Assembly (NCBI RefSeq): GCF_034933565.1
Contig: NZ_JAYFNG010000019.1
Location: 62,001 to 126,000, forward strand
Direction of reading: 5' to 3'
Source of the DNA: Raineyella sp034933565
GTDB taxonomy: Bacteria; Actinomycetota; Actinomycetes; Propionibacteriales; Propionibacteriaceae
DNA length: 64,000 nt
This document shows positions 52,507 through 61,700 of this stretch, piece by piece. The stretch's first letter is position 1; the number at the start of each line of letters is the position of its first letter. The translations under genes and the position numbers were made by a program. The notes under the pieces were generated by a model. That model saw nothing but the letters and a program-made list of their open reading frames with translations, was not told where the DNA came from and did not search any database.

Positions 52507-53508
52507 TCAGGCTGCGCCCAGCTGAGCGAAGACCTCGATCAGCGTCGCCCCGAGTCCGAGCAGGGAGAGCAGCAGCGGCGCGGCGACCACGAGCGACGCG
52601 TTCAGGCCCGCCCAGAGGGCGTTGTCGTCTCGGCTCACGGCCCACATCGCAAGCCACAGCATGATCACGTAGGTGCAGGTGAACGACAGCGTCACGAGGG
52701 CCAAGGCCAATGCGTCCTCTGCCCTGCCGGTGCCGACCTCGGCGATGGCGAAGATCACGGTCAGCGGGATGTCGATCACCAGCAGCACGACACCACGCCA
52801 GCACCCTCGGACGGACCCGGCCAGCCCGCGCTCGCGCAGCTCGGCCCAGATCAGCAGGGCGGGGATCGCTGCCGTCACCCAGCCGATCAGCGGTTCCCGG
52901 TCCAGCAGCGGCCAGAATTGGATCCCGACGAACGCGAGAACACCGTAGACGATGAGCGCATAGCGCGCCCGGGTGCGCTGCCGCAGCACGAGCACGCCCA
53001 GCCAGACCGGGAGCAGCACAAGAAGCAGCTCAGCGAGGATCAGGCCCAGGACGAGCAGCGTGATGAGTGCCAGGCCCTCCGGACCGCCTTGGCGCGCCCA
53101 GTTCCGGCCGTCGATCATCAGCAGAGCGCCGAGCCAGACGGCGAGCACAGCCATGAGCCCGCCACCGACGACGGCGAGCCAGCCGGCGATGGTCGCCGCG
53201 GGGGTCTTCCTGCTGGTGCGGAGCGTCGGCGAGGTGGCACGTGCACGCTCGTCAGCGGAGTCTCCCCAGCACCAGGCGAGCATGAGCACGACGATCAGCA
53301 GGACCGTGAGGGTGCCGGGCCTGATGAACACCGAGACAAGCGTGAAGGCCGCCCCATAGTTGTCCTCCGGCTGCGCGACGAAGCTCGTCAGCGCGGCGAT
53401 GACGTCGATCACCGCCGCCAGGAAGAGAGAACCGGCGAACCACAGCGGCAGGTGCGAGGTGAAGCCGTGGCGTGCCAGGCTCAGGCTCCGCAGACCGGCC
53501 GTCCTCAT
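52507..53508 (-). CDS. Multi-pass membrane protein, unknown
   Basis: This is a 333-residue protein with about nine hydrophobic helices and short loops. I recognise no family. Notable parts are an Arg-rich N-terminus, a charged loop after helix 2 (WGDSADERARATSPTLRTSRK, in outline) and LLIWAELRERGLAGSVRGCWRG later. Its start codon overlaps the stop of a small upstream gene in an ATGA arrangement, so the two are expressed together. The CGTACG hexamer common upstream is not seen here, so this may be the edge of the acquired region. Confidence 0.75.
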   Translation of the reverse strand: MRTAGLRSLSLARHGFTSHLPLWFAGSLFLAAVIDVIAALTSFVAQPEDNYGAAFTLVSVFIRPGTLTVLLIVVLMLAWCWGDSADERARATSPTLRTSRKTPAATIAGWLAVVGGGLMAVLAVWLGALLMIDGRNWARQGGPEGLALITLLVLGLILAELLLVLLPVWLGVLVLRQRTRARYALIVYGVLAFVGIQFWPLLDREPLIGWVTAAIPALLIWAELRERGLAGSVRGCWRGVVLLVIDIPLTVIFAIAEVGTGRAEDALALALVTLSFTCTYVIMLWLAMWAVSRDDNALWAGLNASLVVAAPLLLSLLGLGATLIEVFAQLGAA

Positions 53509-53687
53509 GCGTTCTGGGCCGGGTGGTCGGAAGACGGCCCCCGGGGGTCCTGGGACTGGGCCAGCGGCAAGAGCGGCATGGTGCTCATCGTCGGCTCACG
53601 GCCGTTGGTCTGCTGGACGCTCGCAGCCCATTTCTCCACAGTTATTGGTTGGGGCTGCTGCTGGGGGAACTGGTCGGGGTTCGTCAT
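53505..53687 (-). CDS. Small Gln/Pro-rich protein coupled to the membrane protein
   Basis: This is a 60-residue open frame beginning MTNPDQFPQQQPQPITVEKW, with no membrane segment or known motif. It is supported by the ATGA overlap with the downstream membrane-protein gene and by CTGGAGG upstream, though that spacing (about 14 bases) is long. It could be a regulatory partner or just a coupling leader. Confidence 0.5.
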   Translation of the reverse strand: MTNPDQFPQQQPQPITVEKWAASVQQTNGREPTMSTMPLLPLAQSQDPRGPSSDHPAQNA

Positions 53688-54569
53688 GGTACGGTTCGGC
53701 GCCTCCAGGGCACCTTTCCTTTCGAATCGAATCGAAGCTGAGGTGTGGGCCGGAGACTCAAACTATGGCCGCGACGTGAACCGTCCATCCGGCGACCAAC
53801 GCACCCGGCGGCATCCGACACTCGCACGTATGCGGGAGAGCTGACGGACGAGAATGGCGGCGGATGGCCGCATACTTCGTCGAATCGACCCGTCTGGAAT
53901 GCCCCGAGACTTGCCCAATTTCACTTTATTTCCAGTTCAGGGCGTGCGTCAAATTCTTGTCACGAGGCGAATGCGCTCACGGCCAGGACTTCTTCGCCAG
54001 CGTCGAGTTGAATGCGCCACGCCATGCGAAGGCGACGGGCAGCTCACCCCGAGCGATCACGACGATCCTCGCCAGGTCATACAAGAAAAGAACCTTGCCC
54101 TGCGATCATGCGGGGCAAAGTTCAATTGTCTTCAATCTGGTGGACGCGGCCGGACTCAAACCGAACACCTGGCAGCGGTTCGAGAGGCTCCGTTCCGCGT
54201 GGAATCAGGCGAAGCTCGGCGTTGGCGACACGCCGTTGGTGCCATCAGAGTGTGAGCTTGGGGTGGTCAGAACCCCAAGGAGACGAGCTAGAACACCCCT
54301 GACGGCGAGGGAACTGGACGCAATCCGAACTGCCCGAGCCAACGGCGAAAGCGTAGTGTCCATCTCGCGCCGGTTCGGCATCCACCGCATGACGGTGTGG
54401 ACATACACGAAGGACTTGCTCTGACGTCTGCCACGAGGCTTGACGGCGTAGTTAAGGCCGACGCTCCCGTCTTCGGTCACCAAGTGATGCCGTCGCCATA
54501 CGCCGGTTCGCTCGGAGCATGCTCTCGACGGGGCCGGTGGCCGTCGACGCTCCCTGCGACAATAGACTT
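53688..54569. other. Decayed junction at the edge of the mobile island
   Basis: This 880-base stretch has lower GC than its surroundings and no complete recognisable gene. An open plus-strand frame from 53864 to 54424 resembles a recombinase only in its last 45 codons. At 54138-54165, read on the minus strand, GAGTCCGG...GTCCACCA looks like the T-arm and acceptor end of a tRNA, but a conserved T-loop C is changed and no 5' half is found. The native genome probably ends before this stretch and the island follows. Confidence 0.5.
54290..54424 (+). pseudogene. Recombinase C-terminal helix-turn-helix fragment
   Basis: The last 44 codons of an open frame read PLTARELDAIRTARANGESV followed by ISRRFGIHRMTVWTY, the resolvase/invertase-type helix-turn-helix that ends many serine recombinases. 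No catalytic domain with the active serine precedes it. It is most likely a remnant of the enzyme that inserted the island, though a free-standing small DNA-binding protein cannot be excluded. Confidence 0.55.
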
Positions 54570-55595
54570 GTGAAGTTCCGTCGTCGCAATCTCGAATCCC
54601 TCGGCGAACTCGTCGTCGGCAATGTAGGCCGTGACGATCCCGCGAACGAGGACGAAGCCAGGTACTTCCCGTATCGCTCCAGCATGTACATCACTGAGTT
54701 CTTCCAGGAGCTGGACACCGACTACCAGCACGATGGCTCAACTCGCCATCGTTGGGTTGCTGACGTTCTGGAGGAGATGCTGGCCGAACCGCACGACGGC
54801 CCCGGTCATCCTCCTGCGGTCTTCTGTCGTCTCATCGACCAACTCATGAGTCCAGCCGATCGGCTGAACGAAGGCCCCGACCGTCCTCGTGCGCTGGCAC
54901 AACTCAACGAGGTACTCGGCCGCGAAGGTTTCGAGGCGTTCTACGGCGAAGACAACCACTGCTACCTCCGCCACGTCGGCACCCAGACCGTCACTGTCCT
55001 TGCCGCCAATCCGCACCGCCCCTTCAGCAAGGCCGAACTGGAGCGGCGGCAGCTCTTGACGGCCTACCTCGACCAGTGCAGCGAGGATGATCTCATCGAG
55101 GAGGTGCTGCTCCCGCTGTTCAGGCAGCTTGGCTACCACCGCATCACGGCAGCCGGCCACAAGGACAAGGCGCTGGAGTACGGCAAAGACATCTGGATGC
55201 GCTACACCTTGCCGACCCAGCACATTCTCTACTTTGGCATCCAGGCGAAGAAAGGCAAGCTCGACGCCTCAGGCGTCACCAAGGCCGGTAATGCCAACAT
55301 GGCCGAGATCCACAATCAAGCGCTCATGATGCTGGCACACGAGATCTTCGATCCCGAGACCAACCGCCGGGTCTTGGTCGACCACGCCTTCATCGTGGCG
55401 GGCGGGGAGATCACCAAGGCCGCCCGCAACTGGCTCGGCAACGCTCTCGACGCCAGCAAGCGCAGTCAGATCATGTTCATGGACCGCGACGACATCTTGA
55501 ACCTCTACGTCGTTGCGAGCCTCCCGCTGCCCGAGGGAGCCTTGCCGCTGTCGCCCTCGAACCCGTGGGCGACACGCGGCGAGGCACCGTTCTAG
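54570..55595 (+). CDS. Predicted defence nuclease: AbiJ-like N-terminus with D...QxK core
   Basis: This is a 341-residue single-gene candidate defence protein. The N-terminus (VKFRRRNLESLGELVVGN, then PYRSSMYITEFFQELDTDY and HDGSTRHRWV by residue 62) resembles the small N-terminal domains described for AbiJ-type abortive-infection proteins, from memory. The C-terminal part has an Mrr-like PD-(D/E)XK core: D207 in EYGKDIW, then Q225-A-K227 in YFGIQAKKG. It likely cuts DNA or RNA when the N-terminus senses infection. GTG 54570 is chosen; an ATG at 54519 is also in frame. It converges on the ABC-3C operon with three bases between. Confidence 0.7.
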   Translation: MKFRRRNLESLGELVVGNVGRDDPANEDEARYFPYRSSMYITEFFQELDTDYQHDGSTRHRWVADVLEEMLAEPHDGPGHPPAVFCRLIDQLMSPADRLNEGPDRPRALAQLNEVLGREGFEAFYGEDNHCYLRHVGTQTVTVLAANPHRPFSKAELERRQLLTAYLDQCSEDDLIEEVLLPLFRQLGYHRITAAGHKDKALEYGKDIWMRYTLPTQHILYFGIQAKKGKLDASGVTKAGNANMAEIHNQALMMLAHEIFDPETNRRVLVDHAFIVAGGEITKAARNWLGNALDASKRSQIMFMDRDDILNLYVVASLPLPEGALPLSPSNPWATRGEAPF

Positions 55596-55598
55596 GGC

Positions 55599-57344
55599 CT
55601 AGCTGAAGCGGAATCCGAAGAGCCCACCGTCGTCGGTTGCGTCGGTGAGTCGTGGCGACACGATGTACGGCTCAGCATCAAAAGCCCCGTCGCTCTGGGC
55701 TTCAACCAGGTCGATGAAGTCTGAGTTGAGCGTCACGATGTACTGGAATCTGTGCTGTTCAGCCAGCCGAGCACCGATGTTGAGGCACGATGCGATCTGA
55801 CGACCATCGATTGCATCGAACAAGTGGCTGTCGTGGATCAGGATGCGAGGCGCGCGGCTGTTCTTGATCGCAGTAATCAAGCAGGTCGTGTCGAACATGA
55901 ACGTCTCGACGCTGCGCACACCGGTACTCGCGTCGCCTGAGACTTGCGGAGTGACCTTTAAGATGCCCTTCTCCGTAGGAGCAACCAGAAGAGTGGCTTC
56001 GCGGTCGGTGTATATCTCCGAGCCCAACTCATCGAACAGGGCGATCGACGCGTCGAGAGAACTCGACCGTTCGTGCAACTCTGCGCGAACGGACGTTACT
56101 AGCTCTGCGGTCTTGAGCTTCACCCTGTCGTTGATCTGGCTAATCGATGCCGCCGCCTCGACGCGGCGTTCTAGGTCGGCGACGTCGGCCTCCAACTTCG
56201 CCAAATCTCGCTGAACAGCTAGGAAAGTGTCGAGCGCAACAGTTTCGCTCAGTAGACGCAGAATCCCAGAGCGTTCGGCGTCGCGAGTTCGTCGTTCAGC
56301 ATCAATGGCCTCTAGGCGCGCGGATGCGGCCTCCAACTCTTGCTGAAGGAAGCTGCGTCGGTTGCGGACGACAGAGTGATGAAACTCAGATACTTCATCA
56401 AATCGCCGTCCAACAAGATCGGGTAACACGACGCCGAGTTCGTTGTAGACGCGCGTCAGCTTCGCCTTCAGGGCCGCATCCTCAGCGGGGTCGACTTCGT
56501 CTCGCAGAGCGGTCTCTAGTTCGCGGCATCTGCGCTGAAGCGCGAGCCCTTCGTCATTGAGGCGCTGAATGGATGCGGTGAGTCCGTCCGCCTCGCGCTG
56601 ATGATCAGCGTATTGCTCATCGACTTTGAACTTGCTTAGCGACTCTTGTGCGCGATCTCGCTGTCGGCGGACGTTTGCGAGCTGGGCGCGCAACTTTGGC
56701 TCATCGAGGGTGAGGTGCGTGAGGGCGCCTTCTTTGACCGCCTTGCGAATGGCCTTTCCCTGCTTCGTCAGCTGATCAAGTTCTCCCGACTTGGCGAGGA
56801 TCTCAGGCGACAGACCCAGTAGGTGTCCAATCCGAACGCCTGATTCCCAATCCGCCTCGACCTGGTAGACCTTGGTCGGAGTGCCGAAGAAGGTCCGAAC
56901 CAGCTGCCCCCAAAGCTGTCCTGGCGTCGGCCGCGCCGTGTCATCTGGGATGCGGAACAGGTGCTCCGCCTGTAGCGCTCGCCATTCCTCCACTGGGATC
57001 GGCTGGCGCTCCGTGACGACCGACCATCCGCTGATTTGCACTCGAGTTGTTGGCGAAACCGGCCGAGTGACCGTGACTTCCTCTTCAGCCGCGCCATCGG
57101 GGGAAGGCAGGACGAGCTTGACGTAGAAAGAGTGACTTGCAAGTTCAGGGGCCTTGAACTCGGGGGGCAAGTCGCCTCCCATGACGTAACGCATGATCTT
57201 GATGAAACTCGTCTTACCGACGCTGTTTCGGCTATCGCCTTGTGCGGACGACTCCGTACGATCCGCGACGAGGATGTTGAGGCCACTGGTGAACTCAAGA
57301 GACTTGAACCGGCTGTCTGAGGAGCCGAGGGAGCTAAGAAACAC
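55599..57344 (-). CDS. ABC-three-component system ATPase (DUF2326-like)
   Basis: This is a 581-residue SMC/RecN-like ATPase. Walker A is GDSRNSVGKTSF at residues 36-47, a long coiled-coil centre spans about 200-420, and a degenerate Walker B region RILIHDSHLFDAIDG lies near 500-514. This layout and the C-terminal region match the DUF2326 ATPases of ABC-three-component (ABC-3C) conflict systems. It is the last gene of a three-gene operon and overlaps the middle component by 11 bases. It presumably licenses the upstream nuclease-like effector on sensing invading DNA. Confidence 0.82.
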   Translation of the reverse strand: MFLSSLGSSDSRFKSLEFTSGLNILVADRTESSAQGDSRNSVGKTSFIKIMRYVMGGDLPPEFKAPELASHSFYVKLVLPSPDGAAEEEVTVTRPVSPTTRVQISGWSVVTERQPIPVEEWRALQAEHLFRIPDDTARPTPGQLWGQLVRTFFGTPTKVYQVEADWESGVRIGHLLGLSPEILAKSGELDQLTKQGKAIRKAVKEGALTHLTLDEPKLRAQLANVRRQRDRAQESLSKFKVDEQYADHQREADGLTASIQRLNDEGLALQRRCRELETALRDEVDPAEDAALKAKLTRVYNELGVVLPDLVGRRFDEVSEFHHSVVRNRRSFLQQELEAASARLEAIDAERRTRDAERSGILRLLSETVALDTFLAVQRDLAKLEADVADLERRVEAAASISQINDRVKLKTAELVTSVRAELHERSSSLDASIALFDELGSEIYTDREATLLVAPTEKGILKVTPQVSGDASTGVRSVETFMFDTTCLITAIKNSRAPRILIHDSHLFDAIDGRQIASCLNIGARLAEQHRFQYIVTLNSDFIDLVEAQSDGAFDAEPYIVSPRLTDATDDGGLFGFRFS

Positions 57345-57585
57345 GAGCTCTCCTCAGATGCCCGGAGGGCGTCCACTCCACGAGATTGATCGCAAAGAGA
57401 GAGGCCAAAGCGAGTGAGAACCAGTCGAAGGTGATGTGATCGAGGTCACCGCCTTCACGGTCGTGAGCCATGTATTGCTCCCAGAGAGCAGTAACCGACT
57501 TCGGCGTTTGAAGGTACTCCAGCACATCAGCGCCGACCGTAATGATCGCCCTTTCGGCCGAGACGCCCTTAGTTGGCAGCAGCAT
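57334..57585 (-). CDS. ABC-three-component system middle component
   Basis: This is an 83-residue protein starting MLLPTKGVSAERAIITVGAD and containing ITFDWFSLALASLFAINLVEW, typical of the small middle components of ABC-3C systems. It has no membrane or catalytic motif and probably links ATPase and effector. ATG 57585 has GGGAG upstream. It overlaps the effector by 17 bases and the ATPase by 11, giving strict co-translation. Longer frames through the region are antisense or out of phase. Confidence 0.8.
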   Translation of the reverse strand: MLLPTKGVSAERAIITVGADVLEYLQTPKSVTALWEQYMAHDREGGDLDHITFDWFSLALASLFAINLVEWTPSGHLRRARVS

Positions 57586-58513
57586 GAGCGCTCCCCAGAG
57601 TTGCTGGCGGGGTCTCGAAGATGTGACACGAGTCGAAGAAGTAGGACACCACGGCGTAGGCGGCGTTCGCTCGCTTAGCATCCATCCTGAAGTTAGCCCC
57701 GGCCACGGCGACATAGATCCGTTCAAGGATCTCGACGGGCTCTGTCGTCACTTCGCGGGCAGCCAGGTAGATCGCCCTGAAACGTTCGCCGTGCGCGTCC
57801 GACAGAGCCGGATCAGATGCGTCCGCGTACCACTTCTCAATGCGAGGAGCCATGAGTCGACCGCTGTTGAACTCCAGCCGTGAACCGAGGGGTAGGTTGT
57901 TGAAGTCCATCTTGTTCGCCGGAACTGGAAGGACCGACGCGGCAACGTCCACGCCATCGTCCGACTGCCCGATCGCATCCAAGAGCGGTAGCAGGTCAAC
58001 CAACTCAAGATTCTCGATGCCCGGAGCGCCTGGGTACAACTCGTCTAGGACTTGCGGCGTAAGGGTGCTCACGACCTCAGTCCAGAGGTTCGCTGGTTGC
58101 CAAATCCTCATTGTGAGCGGCCGTTGCGTTCCCTCGTCATGCTGCTGTTGGAGTGAGGTGAACGACTTCAGAGTTTCTGGTCCAACCGGGGCATTAGTAA
58201 CAAACCGCCACGTCAGGAACGTGGCCCACGAGTCTCGCCCCCGGGTGAAGTCTGATACGAGCTTGGCCTGAAGTTCACGTTCAGCGTTCCGCGCTGGCCG
58301 TTGTCCGTAACACGCGTACAGGATCTTTCCCGCGTCCGCCAGGCCATCGCACCCGCCGTCGCCGAGCGTGCCTGATGGTGCCGGGTTCGTGAAGTCGTCG
58401 TGGAAGCGCGCAAGGATGCGGGTGACGTAGTCCTCGAACTGAGCCCCAGACACCAGGCAACCTTGCTGGTGTCGGAGGTGGTACCAGTCACGCCAGTTGG
58501 AGGTCATCAGCAT
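57569..58513 (-). CDS. ABC-three-component system effector with nuclease-like N-terminus
   Basis: This is a 314-residue first gene of the ABC-3C operon. The N-terminal 75 residues look like a restriction-endonuclease fold: E27 in GAQFEDYVTRIL, D52/D56 in LGDGGCDG, then LYACYGQR in place of the usual ExK, so the catalytic lysine is not obvious. The C-terminal part, with the IENLELVDLLPLLDAIG region, fits the shared ABC-3C C-terminal domain. ATG 58513 has AGGAGG nine bases upstream. It is probably a DNA-directed toxin or nuclease held in check until infection. Confidence 0.75.
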   Translation of the reverse strand: MLMTSNWRDWYHLRHQQGCLVSGAQFEDYVTRILARFHDDFTNPAPSGTLGDGGCDGLADAGKILYACYGQRPARNAERELQAKLVSDFTRGRDSWATFLTWRFVTNAPVGPETLKSFTSLQQQHDEGTQRPLTMRIWQPANLWTEVVSTLTPQVLDELYPGAPGIENLELVDLLPLLDAIGQSDDGVDVAASVLPVPANKMDFNNLPLGSRLEFNSGRLMAPRIEKWYADASDPALSDAHGERFRAIYLAAREVTTEPVEILERIYVAVAGANFRMDAKRANAAYAVVSYFFDSCHIFETPPATLGSAHAAAN

Positions 58514-58749
58514 CGATGTTTGCCTCCTGTCAGCATGCGAGAGCGGCCGGTGCCGCCATGTCAAGATTATCGGTCAGGCTTGGGTTCACTGGGCATCCGT
58601 CCACGTGTGCCGCAGCTGCGAAGCCCGACTGATGATGAGGAGTCAACGCACGGCCCAGAGAAGTCGGGTCTTCGGATCTCCGAGGCCCTGGCAGCGAGAG
58701 CGTGCCGTCTGGAGTTACGGAACGCTCGCGATTGAGCGTCCGCCTGTGT
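58514..58749. other. Gap between the ABC-3C operon and the relaxase
   Basis: These 236 bases must contain the ABC-3C promoter (minus strand) and the relaxase 3' end region. I see no gene, no clear hairpin and no repeat. Confidence 0.5.
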
Positions 58750-61700
58750 TCATAGGTGAGGTCCACGGTCGAACCGCTGCGGCAAGCTGCGGGAAGAAGT
58801 GCCCTCGTGCCGCTTCCCGAGCATTTCGACCCGGCGAAGAGCGGTAGTGGCTGCGCGATACTCGGCTGCTTGGTCTGCGGTCGTGATCGCCTTGGCGTCG
58901 CCGAGCGGTGACGGGCTGGTGATGTCGTAGCGGTATCGGTACAGCGCGACGGTGGCGGCGTGTGCGTCCCACCGCTCTCGCGCTTCGAGTCGTGAACTTG
59001 GCTGCCCGAGCCGCGCCACCCACGCGGCTCCCGCTTCTTGGGCGTCGTGCAGGAGTTGGCGCGCGGCGGTCTCGATGAGCGTCTGCCGCTCGGTGAGGGC
59101 GGTCTGCATGTCGTCGGCGATCGGTGCGGCAGGCGTCGGGATGAGTCCAGCGACTCGCGCCCTGGCTCGTTTGCCGGACCGAAGTTGCTGGGTGGCTTGG
59201 TCGAGCACGGAGGCGAGCTGCGCGGCGGGATCGGCCTGGTCTTCGCCAGGCGTGAGCCTCGGCGCGAGCGCGGTGAGCGCCGCCGCCGCAACATGCCCAG
59301 CTGCCTCGTGGCGTGCGAGTGCGCTCTCCAAGTGCTCGTAGTAGGGGCTGGTGAATACGTCGTCGGCCACGTTCTCGGGGAACGGTGCTATGTCGAGCAG
59401 CGCCGCCCAGCGGTCGATCTGCGCTTCGCGGGCGAGCACGTCGTACTCGGCGAGCAGCGTGGACAGCGAGGCGTGACGGTCTACCTCGAGCGTCAGGGTT
59501 TCGGTCGCGGATAGGTCGGCGTCGCTGCGCGCGAGCACCTTGGCGAGCCGTTCTGTCAGGGTCAGCGGCTTCGGCTGGTCGAGGTGCGGCTCGACCTCGT
59601 GCGGGTCGGGCACGATCACATAGGCGTAGTTACGGTGCTTACCTCGCGTCATCGCCACGTAGAACAACTCCCGCGACGCCGTTTCGGGATCGACGAGCGC
59701 GTGCGCGGTATCGACGCTGGCTCCTTGGGCGCGGTGAACCGTGGAAGCGTAGCCGAGCTCGACTTCCTCGCGCACGTACTTCGCAGGCAACACGAGAGCC
59801 TTGCCATGCGGCTGGTCGCCGCGCCCCAACCGGCGCACGGCCAACGAGCCGTCGTCGTAGCGGTGCGTGACTTGCCAGCGGTCGCCGTTCTTGACCCACG
59901 ACCTGCCGGTGGCGAGGCGGCGGTCGTTGAGCCGGGTGACGACGAGATCGCCGACGCCTGCGGTGGTGCCGTCGTGCAGACGCAGGCCGTCGGCCTCAAC
60001 CCGCCCAGCCTCGACCAGATCGGCGCGAGCGCGCTCGTTGAGCTGGGCGACCATCTCGCCGGTGCCCGCGATCATCAGCGTGCGCAAGCCCTCGTCGCGG
60101 TCGCTGCGCCAAGCCTCGTAGATCGCATCGAGCATCGTCTCGGCATCACCGCCCGCCACCCTGCCCCGCTCCTGGTACTCGTCGAGAGCGTCCGTGTTCC
60201 CGTGTCGCAGGCCGAGGCTGGCGGTCTTCTCCCACTCGTTGGCGAAGCGGCGCACATCGGTGAGTTCGGGCACGCTCTGCCGGTGCCGGACGAGCATCCC
60301 GAACGCCCCGCCCGTTTCCACCGCCGAGAGTTGCGCCCAATCGCCGATGAGGACGATCTTGGCTCCGACCTTGGCGGCGTGCTCGGTGATGCGATCGAGC
60401 GCGAGCGTTCCGGCGAGGGAGGACTCGTCCACGAGCACGAGCTGCCCGGCTTGAAGGTTCCAGCGTCCATGATGGTGTTCGTAGAGGAACTTCGCGGTGT
60501 TCTCCGCTCGCACGCCGAGGGAGTCGCCGAGCACTTCGGCGGCGGCCGCCGACGGTGCGAGGCCGATCACCGAGTCGCGTCCGTGCGCGGCTGTCCATGC
60601 CCGGTGCAGGGCGCGTAGCGCGGTGGTCTTGCCGGAACCAGCGGGGCCGACCAGCAGATCGAGGCTCAGACCGGAACGGGCGATGCGGGTAATAGCGACG
60701 GCCTGATCGGGGTCGAGCCGGACGCCCCTGATCTTGCGAGAGGTATGCCGCGCGACGAGCCGCGCCGTCAATGCTGGCCCGCCGGTGCGCTGGCTGTGCG
60801 CGAGTAGGCGCTGCTCGGCGTCGAGGATGTCTTGACTGGAGTACGCGATCTGATCGACCGGCTGGAACCTGTCGCCCTCGCTCTCGACGTAGTGGGCGGG
60901 TAAGGCGCGGTCGTAGTCGGGGGTGAGCCGCAGCGATTCGGCTTCGGCGTGCGCGACGATCTGATCGAGCACCTGGAGACGGTCGTCGGTGGTTGCGAAC
61001 CGAACGCCCATGATCTGCCGCATCGTCTCGGCGTGCAGGTTCCATCGCCCCCAGGTTGCGCGCCGGTTCGCTACCTCCATCAACACCACGGCGGCGAGAT
61101 CCTCGATCTGCTCCAGCCCGAGATCGTCCGCACGCAGCCGGGCCTCGGTCGCACCCCGGTCGAGCAGGTGCTGCGCCCAGGTGGGAGCGTCCTCGCCGAG
61201 CACGACCTCGGCACGCGCACGCCAGTCGGCGGTCAGCTCCGCCAGGGAGCGCAGTTCCTTCTCGGGTCGCGTCTCCAAGGTTGCCTGCTGCCGGAGCTTC
61301 GCAATCGTCGCCGCTGGCGGTTGTCTGCCGTGCGCTGCGACGTACTGCTCGATCAGTCGGTTCTTGACCTGCTCGATGCCCTCTCCGCCGTCGCTACCGC
61401 CGGTGGTGCGGCGGGAGAATGCCGCGATCAGCGCCGCAGATACGCCCTCGATCTCCCACCCGGTGTTGCGGTCTTTGCCCCGGTCGACGGGCACCCACGT
61501 CACGCCGAGCAGCCGCGCGGTGTGATCGGTGAGAAAGGCGTTGTACGACTCCGAGAGAGCGACAGCGGCCTTGTGCAGTCGGCGGGAGTCGAGGGTGCGC
61601 CAGCGCCCATCTACGCCCTGCACCTTGTTCGACACCACGACGTGCGTGTGTAGTTGAGGGTCGGCGGCTCGGGAGTCGTAGTGGTCGAACGCGGTGGCGA

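Noticed and set aside
53864..54289. The upstream part of the frame ending in the recombinase-like motif
   Set aside because: No recombinase catalytic residues or other domain are visible before residue 143, so only the C-terminal fragment is reported.
57601..57726. A longer start for the ABC-3C middle component
   Set aside because: The extra 47 residues are antisense-like and lie inside the effector gene. The internal ATG at 57585 has a good ribosome site and the family N-terminus.
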